Shown one piece after another: positions 5,921 to 6,794 of a DNA stretch of 6,794 nucleotides. The DNA is from Chitinophagaceae bacterium. Its GTDB lineage: Bacteria; Bacteroidota; Bacteroidia; Chitinophagales; Chitinophagaceae. The stretch's first letter is position 1; the number at the start of each line of letters is the position of its first letter. The position numbers were made by a program, and so were the translations under genes. The stretch spans positions 1 to 6,794 of the forward strand of contig DMRT01000195.1 of NCBI GenBank assembly GCA_003455235.1. Direction: 5' to 3'. The notes under the pieces were generated by a model. The model ran no database searches, was not told the origin of the DNA, and was given only the letters and a program-made list of their open reading frames with translations.

Positions 5921-6583
5921 TTGTTAACGATAGAACTGATAAACCACAATATCCCCCGGCTGCAATTGAAAGATTCTGTAAGCAAGGCGTTGACCCTGGT
6001 AGATGATTTCAGGCTCAGTCACCTGCCCGTAGTGGAGAATGATAAATACCTGGGACTGATCAGTGAAGAAGACCTCCTGGATGCCGAAGAACTAAAAATG
6101 CCGGTGGAACTGATGCAGGAAAGTTTTGTGAGGGCATCGGTACATGAAAACGAACATTTCCTAAACGCCGTAACTTTCAGCAACCAGTTTGAAACCACCG
6201 TGGTTCCTGTGGTGAATGAAGATAATGAACTGATGGGCGTGATCACCACCGACCAGTTATTAAAAACACTCGGCAACTTTGCCGGTACCAACGAAATCGG
6301 CGGCATCATTGTGCTGGAAATGGAGCGCAGCCAGTTTACCATTTCCGAAATCAGCCGCATTGTGGAAAGCAACGATTCCACCATCCTGCACCTGAATACC
6401 ACCGTTCATTCCGAAACCGGCATGCTCACGGTAACCATACACCTGAATAAAAAAGAGATCTCGGCCATCGTAGCCACCTTTGAGCGCTACGAGTACGATG
6501 TGATCTATTATTTCGGCAACGAGAATTTTGAAAACGAAATACACAGCAACTACCGCCACCTGATGAACTACCTGGATATCTAA
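5921..6583 (+). CDS. CBS-pair protein with C-terminal ACT-like domain (AcuB-like layout), TTG start
   Basis: A 220-residue soluble protein. Two CBS motifs are visible: CBS1 (about 1-56, H-L-P-V-V at 34-38, L-G-L-I-S-E-E-D-L-L at 44-53) and CBS2 (about 68-120, V-V-P-V-V at 94-98, M-G-V-I-T-T-D-Q-L-L at 105-114). Residues 127-198 (G-G-I-I-V-L-E-M-E, I-S-E-I-S-R-I-V, L-T-V-T-I-H-L, Y-E-Y-D-V) follow the strand-helix-strand order of an ACT domain, giving the CBS-CBS-ACT layout of AcuB. CBS pairs usually bind adenine nucleotides and ACT domains small ligands such as amino acids; the target here is unknown. The usual ACT turn P-G is S-Q (137-138). The start must be the TTG at 5921: an in-frame stop lies at 5897-5899, no ATG lies between, and CBS1 begins at once. 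No Shine-Dalgarno site is present. Confidence 0.88.
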   Translation: MLTIELINHNIPRLQLKDSVSKALTLVDDFRLSHLPVVENDKYLGLISEEDLLDAEELKMPVELMQESFVRASVHENEHFLNAVTFSNQFETTVVPVVNEDNELMGVITTDQLLKTLGNFAGTNEIGGIIVLEMERSQFTISEISRIVESNDSTILHLNTTVHSETGMLTVTIHLNKKEISAIVATFERYEYDVIYYFGNENFENEIHSNYRHLMNYLDI

Positions 6584-6645
6584 GCTGTTCTCTCCCCCTG
6601 TTCACTGCAGCAGTTTTCCTGAGCCGGCGGTAATGTATTGACGGA

Positions 6646-6794
6646 ATGAATCACCTTAAAAAAATATTTTACTGCGGGTACTTTATCCTGGCTGCCCTGT
6701 GTTCCCATGCCCAGAAACAAAAAACAGCGCCGGTTTCATTCAGCAATCTGTCTGTTCTTACTCCAGACTCAGGCCGCAACGTATGCGTCCAGCG
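6646..6794 (+). CDS. Secreted protein, N-terminal fragment (3' end off the window)
   Basis: The ATG at 6646 opens a frame that stays open to the right edge, 49 complete codons. It begins with a Sec signal peptide: basic M-N-H-L-K-K, a hydrophobic core I-F-Y-C-G-Y-F-I-L-A-A-L, then C-S-H-A-Q with likely cleavage after Ala22, the A|Q junction being common in Bacteroidota exported proteins. There is a Cys at 19, but the surrounding residues do not form a convincing lipobox. The mature start (K-Q-K-T-A-P-V-S-F-S-N-L) is not recognisable as a family. It lies 62 nt after the CBS-ACT gene. Because the body is missing I assign no function. Confidence 0.7.
   Translation, partial: MNHLKKIFYCGYFILAALCSHAQKQKTAPVSFSNLSVLTPDSGRNVCVQ

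Noticed and set aside
6604..6614. ACTG-CAG-CAGT followed by TTTCC after the CBS-ACT gene as a terminator
   Set aside because: The stem is only 4 bp with a 3-nt loop and the T-run is too short to support the call.

Overview
The window comes from a member of the Bacteroidota, most likely of the Chitinophagaceae or a close relative. The evidence is a clear GldC homologue, start codons preceded by A-rich leaders instead of Shine-Dalgarno sites, TAnnTTT(A/G) motifs upstream of several genes, and protein sequences typical of that group. The lineage call is inferred from protein character, not from a search. All ten genes I can support lie on the + strand and are closely packed. The longest stretch without a gene is 99 bases. 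I see no RNA genes, insertion sequences, CRISPR arrays or integrase-type features.

Left part (1-2327): the end of a small lipoprotein with a lipocalin-like body, whose start lies off the window; guanylate kinase (gmk); and a DUF21/CBS/CorC-HlyC membrane protein of the CNNM/CorC class. Middle (2338-3872): a perfect stem-loop, then a GT4-like glycosyltransferase whose catalytic and nucleotide-sugar-binding motifs are almost all lost although the fold-level motifs remain, then gldC. Right part (3878-6583): a short field of degenerate 14-nt repeats that supplies the start codon of a GatB/YqeY-domain protein, a CvpA-family membrane protein 17 nt further on, a perfect 10-bp inverted repeat in the leader of an alpha/beta hydrolase, and a CBS-CBS-ACT-like protein with a TTG start. 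The right edge (6646-6794) holds the first 49 codons of a secreted protein.

Most of this is ordinary housekeeping and accessory content: nucleotide metabolism, envelope proteins and ligand-sensing regulatory domains. No gene set forms a recognisable new system. The points most worth following up are the apparently inactive glycosyltransferase directly upstream of gldC, the 14-nt repeat field that runs into a start codon, and the two perfect inverted repeats in intergenic leaders.
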